NCBI RefSeq assembly: GCF_013344475.1
Contig: NZ_JABUOU010000007.1
Location: 62,001-126,000, forward strand
From: Martelella limonii
Lineage (GTDB): Bacteria; Pseudomonadota; Alphaproteobacteria; Rhizobiales; Rhizobiaceae
Direction: 5' to 3'
Length of the DNA: 64,000 nucleotides
Part shown: one piece after another, positions 60,871-64,000 of the stretch
Layout: every line of letters starts with the position of its first letter
How positions within the stretch are numbered: the stretch's first letter is position 1
Notes under the pieces: model-generated
Database searches by the model: none
Seen by the model: only the letters and a program-made list of their open reading frames with translations
What the model was told of the DNA's origin: nothing
Program-made: the position numbers and the translations under genes

Positions 60871-61797
60871 TCAGACCTCGACCTTCACGCCGGTCTGCGA
60901 CGTGATCCGGCCGTAATGCTCGATGCGGCGGTGGCGGGCGAAGTCGAAGATCGTCGATTTGCCGAAGGCGCATTTTGAAAAGTCGCAGTCTGCGGTGATC
61001 AGCTCGTCGTCCTCGGTCTCGGCGCGCGCCAGGATGAAACCGTCCGGATCGACGATGATCGAACCGCCCATCAGCGGATGGCCATCCTCCATACCGGCCT
61101 TGGCGATGCCGGCGACGAAGGTCGCGTTCTGATAGGCCCCGGCCTGCAGCGACAACTCGGAATGGAACAGGCGCTTTTCCTTGCCCTCGGCGCTCATCTC
61201 CGCGTTCACGGCAGGCGTGTTGTAGCCAATCGTCACCAGTTCCACGCCCTGCAGGCCGAGGCAGCGATAGGTCTCCGGCCAGCGGCGGTCGTTGCAGATC
61301 GCCATGCCCATGATCACGCCCTCGTTGCGCCAGACATTGAAGCCGAGATCGCCGGGCTCGAAATAGCGCTTCTCGAGATGCTGGAAGCCGCGGTTCGGAT
61401 CGTATTCGTCATGGCCCGGCAGGTGGATCTTGCGGTATTTGCCGACGATTTCGCCCTTGCGGTTGGTCAGGATCGAGGTGTTGAAATGGTGCCCGTCCGG
61501 CGTCAGCTCGGCATAGCCAAAGGTGATCGCGACGCCGAGATCGCGAGCGCGCTCGAACAGCGGCATGGTCGCGCCATTCGGCATTTCGCGCTCGAACCAG
61601 GTGTCGACCTCGTTCCAGTCGGGCATGTACCAGCGCGGGAAAAAGGTCGTCAGCGCGAGCTCGGGATAAACGACCAGCGTCGCGCCCTTCGAAGCCGCTT
61701 GTTCGAGAAGCGCAATCATGCGGGCGACAACCTGCTCGCGGCTGTCGGCTTTCTGGGTGGGACCGAGCTGGGCGCCGGCAATCGTCATCGTGGTCAT
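60871..61797 (-). CDS. N-carbamoyl-D-amino acid amidohydrolase-like enzyme (nitrilase superfamily)
   Basis: Carbon-nitrogen hydrolase of 308 residues. The catalytic Glu-Lys-Cys triad is in VYPELALTTFFPRW (about 47), YRKIHLPGHDEY (about 127) and AICNDRRWPETY (about 172). These stretches and FQHLEKRYFEPGDLGF closely match D-carbamoylases of Agrobacterium as I recall them. The start at 61797 (MTTMTIAG) is spaced eight bases from AAGGA; the ATG two codons earlier is too close. It would release a D-amino acid, CO2 and ammonia from an N-carbamoyl-D-amino acid. Confidence 0.85.
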   Translation of the reverse strand: MTTMTIAGAQLGPTQKADSREQVVARMIALLEQAASKGATLVVYPELALTTFFPRWYMPDWNEVDTWFEREMPNGATMPLFERARDLGVAITFGYAELTPDGHHFNTSILTNRKGEIVGKYRKIHLPGHDEYDPNRGFQHLEKRYFEPGDLGFNVWRNEGVIMGMAICNDRRWPETYRCLGLQGVELVTIGYNTPAVNAEMSAEGKEKRLFHSELSLQAGAYQNATFVAGIAKAGMEDGHPLMGGSIIVDPDGFILARAETEDDELITADCDFSKCAFGKSTIFDFARHRRIEHYGRITSQTGVKVEV

Positions 61798-61823
61798 GGG
61801 CATTTCCTTTGAGGCAAAAACGC

Positions 61824-62489
61824 TTACGTCGCCAGTTGTCGCTGGAAGCGGCTGACGAGCCGCACCAGCGGCCAGAGCAGGAGAAGGTAGATGAAGGCGG
61901 CAAGCACCAGCGGTGAGGCATTGTAGGTGATCGAGCGCGCCATGTTGGCGGCATAGAGAAGTTCCGCAAGCGAGACGACGGAGGCAAGCGACGTCAGCTT
62001 GATGACCTCGACAGTGTTCGACAGCAGCTCCGGCAGCACGTTGCGGACGGCCTGCGGCAGGATGACATAGGCGAGCGCCTGCGGCATGCCGAGCCCGGTG
62101 GAGGCCGCCGCCTCCCATTGGCCGCGCCCGATCGACAGGATGCCGGCGCGGTAGACCTCGCCGTAATAGGCCGAGTTGTTGAGCAGGAAGGCGACCGCGA
62201 CGGCCGCAAACGGGCTGATCCGGATGCCGGCGAAGGGCAGTCCGGAATAGATGAAGATCAGCAGCACCAGCGGCGGCATGGCCCGGAAGATGTCGACGAA
62301 CACCATGGTCGGGTATCTGAGCCAGCGGCGCGGGCTGGTAGCGCCGAGCGCGACGGCAAGTCCGCCGGCAAGGCCGAAGATCACCACGACGACGCAGAGC
62401 TTCAGCGTCATCACAAGCCCGGTCAGCAGCATCGGCAGCGCCTGCCGCATGATCTCGAAATTGAAGAACTGGTCGATGATTGCCTGCAT
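61824..62489 (-). CDS. Polar amino acid-type ABC transporter permease (HisM/GlnP family)
   Basis: Inner-membrane permease of 221 residues with four to five hydrophobic segments. The loop GQWEAAASTGLGMPQALAYVILPQAVRNVLPEL is the ATPase-contact motif of this family, and VFVDIFRAMPPLVLLIFIY precedes it. It follows the partner permease by one base and precedes the carbamoylase by 26. Confidence 0.9.
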   Translation of the reverse strand: MQAIIDQFFNFEIMRQALPMLLTGLVMTLKLCVVVVIFGLAGGLAVALGATSPRRWLRYPTMVFVDIFRAMPPLVLLIFIYSGLPFAGIRISPFAAVAVAFLLNNSAYYGEVYRAGILSIGRGQWEAAASTGLGMPQALAYVILPQAVRNVLPELLSNTVEVIKLTSLASVVSLAELLYAANMARSITYNASPLVLAAFIYLLLLWPLVRLVSRFQRQLAT

Positions 62490-62490
62490 C

Positions 62491-63165
62491 TCAGTTCGCC
62501 TTCCAATCCTGCAGGCCTTCCAGCCAGCGTGCGATGAAAACGACCGGCAGGAAGATCACCAGATAGGCAATCGCCGCAAGCGACAGGGGCGTGGCGCTGC
62601 CGGAAAAGGCCTGCGCCGATTGTGCCGCCGACAGGATTTCCGAAACGCCAATCACCGAGCCGAGCGCGGTCATCTTTGTGATCGCCAGCACCCGGTTGAC
62701 GAGCGGCGGGGTTGCCAGACGCACGGCCTGCGGCAGCGCCACATGGATCAGCGTCTGGGTGAAGCCGAGGCCGGTCGCGGTTCCGGCTTCCCACTGGCCT
62801 TTGCCGATCGAGGCAAAGCCCGCCCAGAAAAGCTCCTCGGCGAAGGCGGCCAGCGTGAGCGCCAGCACGATGAACAGCACCATCGGGCCGGAGAGCCGTA
62901 TCCCCGCAGACGGCAGACCGAAATACATCAGCAGGATGACGACGAGCGGCGGGAGCGCCCGGAAGATATCGGCAAAGCAGATGATCGCGACATTGAGCGG
63001 CCGGTGTCCATAGGTCCTGAGGCAGGCAAGCAGGAGACCGCCGAGGACGCCGGCGACGATGACGGCGCCTGCCACCGTGAGCGTGACCCAGACGCCGGCA
63101 ATGACATCCGGCGCATAGGTCCGCATCATGTCCGGATTGAAGAAGGTGTTCAGAAACCTGTCCAT
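62491..63165 (-). CDS. Polar amino acid-type ABC transporter permease (HisQ/GlnP family)
   Basis: Inner-membrane permease of 224 residues. ICFADIFRALPPLVVILLMY and the contact loop KGQWEAGTATGLGFTQTLIHVALPQAVR are typical. Seven bases separate it from the ATPase gene. The two permeases should form a heterodimer. Confidence 0.9.
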   Translation of the reverse strand: MDRFLNTFFNPDMMRTYAPDVIAGVWVTLTVAGAVIVAGVLGGLLLACLRTYGHRPLNVAIICFADIFRALPPLVVILLMYFGLPSAGIRLSGPMVLFIVLALTLAAFAEELFWAGFASIGKGQWEAGTATGLGFTQTLIHVALPQAVRLATPPLVNRVLAITKMTALGSVIGVSEILSAAQSAQAFSGSATPLSLAAIAYLVIFLPVVFIARWLEGLQDWKAN

Positions 63166-63172
63166 GGCGGGC

Positions 63173-63943
63173 CTAATGCGATACGCGCGAAAGGAAGGCC
63201 TTGGTGCGCTCCATCTTGGGCGCGCCGAAGATTTCCTCGGGCGTTCCCTCCTCGACGATCACCCCGCCATCCATGAACACCACCCTGTCGGCTGTCTCGC
63301 GAGCAAAGCCCATCTCGTGGCTGACGACCAGCATGGTCATGCCCTTGGATTTCAGGTCCTTCATCACGGCGAGCACCGAGCCGACAAGCTCGGGATCGAG
63401 GGCTGAGGTAGGCTCGTCGAACAGCATCACCTTGGGATCGAGCGCCAGCGCACGGGCAATCGCCACGCGCTGCTGCTGGCCGCCGGAAAGCTCGGCCGGA
63501 TAGGCATCGGCCTTGTGGGCAAGGCCCACCTGATCCAGCATTTCGAGCGCGCGGGCCCGCGCTTCCTCATCCGTGCGCTTCAGCGCCTTTCTCTGCGCCA
63601 GCGTGACGTTTCGGATCACCGACATGTGCGGATAGAGGTGGAACCCCTGAAACACCATGCCCACCTGCAGGCGCATGCGTTTCAGGTCGTTGCGGGTGCC
63701 GGACATGATGTTGCGGCCGGCAATGATGATGTCGCCGCCGGTCGGCTCCTCGAGCCGGTTGCAGCATCTAAGCATCGTGCTCTTGCCGGACCCGGACGGC
63801 CCGATCACGAACACCAACTCGCCCTTTTCGACCTTGAGGTCAATCTTGCGCAGAACCTCTGTTTCGGCAAAGCGCTTCTCGAGCGCGACGATTTCCAGCA
63901 TGTCGTGACCAGTCTCTTGCAGCGCAGCCGGGAAGCGGGCCAT
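63173..63943 (-). CDS. Polar amino acid-type ABC transporter ATP-binding protein (GlnQ/HisP family)
   Basis: ATPase of 256 residues. Walker [10 protein letters not shown], signature [15 protein letters not shown], Walker [15 protein letters not shown] and [14 protein letters not shown]. The start at 63943 (MARFPAAL) has GGGGAGG five bases upstream; [11 protein letters not shown] at 63901 is an alternative. It is the first visible gene of the leftward operon with two permeases, a D-carbamoylase, a racemase and LysR. The binding protein is expected beyond the right edge of the window. Confidence 0.9.
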   Translation of the reverse strand: MARFPAALQETGHDMLEIVALEKRFAETEVLRKIDLKVEKGELVFVIGPSGSGKSTMLRCCNRLEEPTGGDIIIAGRNIMSGTRNDLKRMRLQVGMVFQGFHLYPHMSVIRNVTLAQRKALKRTDEEARARALEMLDQVGLAHKADAYPAELSGGQQQRVAIARALALDPKVMLFDEPTSALDPELVGSVLAVMKDLKSKGMTMLVVSHEMGFARETADRVVFMDGGVIVEEGTPEEIFGAPKMERTKAFLSRVSH

Positions 63944-64000
63944 GCGGCCCTCCCCGGCGGCATTCACATCAGAAATCGCAGGAGGGCGTGTGGTCGTCGT

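Noticed and set aside
1-64000. tRNA or rRNA genes, CRISPR arrays, insertion sequences, integrases, phage genes
   Set aside because: None was seen by eye on either strand. A covariance-model scan would be needed to exclude small RNAs.

Overview
The window is GC-rich, densely coded and free of RNA genes, insertion sequences or CRISPR arrays that I could see. I count 58 protein genes, nearly all in catabolic and ABC/TTT/TRAP uptake operons with local regulators. The FrcBCA-type fructose transporter, the fused two-domain sugar-phosphate permease and the overall style (overlapping ATGA junctions, a regulator every few kb) point to an alphaproteobacterium of the Rhizobiales (Rhizobiaceae or relatives). 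A large plasmid or second replicon is plausible but cannot be shown from this sequence.

Layout. 1-10.2 kb: phosphorylated-compound module with a partial UgpB binding protein, an AfuABC-like sugar-phosphate importer, two inositol-monophosphatase-family enzymes, a metallophosphoesterase and a LacI regulator. 10.4-19.9 kb: a tripartite tricarboxylate-type transporter (TctCBA) operon with a TetR regulator, a TIM-barrel isomerase and an enolase-superfamily dehydratase, next to an oxidoreductase / DUF993 / TIM-barrel operon. 20.2-29.4 kb: a TRAP transporter, a PyrK-PyrDB dihydroorotate-dehydrogenase-like pair, an M20 amidohydrolase, an XRE regulator and a 2-hydroxyacid dehydrogenase. 29.5-36.3 kb: a sugar ABC importer with an FAD oxidoreductase and a LacI regulator. 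36.5-40.9 kb: frcBCA with a divergent ROK regulator. 41.0-43.4 kb: a GntR/UTRA regulator and a NanE-NanK fusion. 43.4-53.6 kb: a peptide-type ABC importer whose operon also carries a leaderless binding-protein homologue, a VOC protein, a P-loop/FGE-fold fusion and a sulfurtransferase. 53.6-63.9 kb: two converging hydantoin/ureide-type operons with racemases, a cyclic amidohydrolase, a D-carbamoylase and a polar amino acid ABC importer.

Reading the intergenic DNA gives candidate operator pairs or triplets that tie neighbouring operons to a regulator encoded beside them: TGCA(N6)TGCA for the first LacI, CCTAC/TAGTA for TetR, TCTCA(N4)TGAGA for the XRE regulator, GATTAAGCG(N2)TAATC for the second LacI, a 21-bp palindrome for the ROK protein and an ACCAGTT/AACTGGT palindrome for GntR.

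The most unusual systems are (1) the PyrK-PyrDB + carbamoylase-like hydrolase + TRAP set, which looks like a catabolic, reductive route for orotate or a related dihydropyrimidine rather than nucleotide synthesis; (2) the peptide-transporter operon that includes a P-loop NTPase fused to an FGE-like domain lacking the usual cysteines and a signal-less family-5 binding protein; and (3) the organophosphate import and dephosphorylation module. All functions are inferred from sequence motifs and context; no database search was run.
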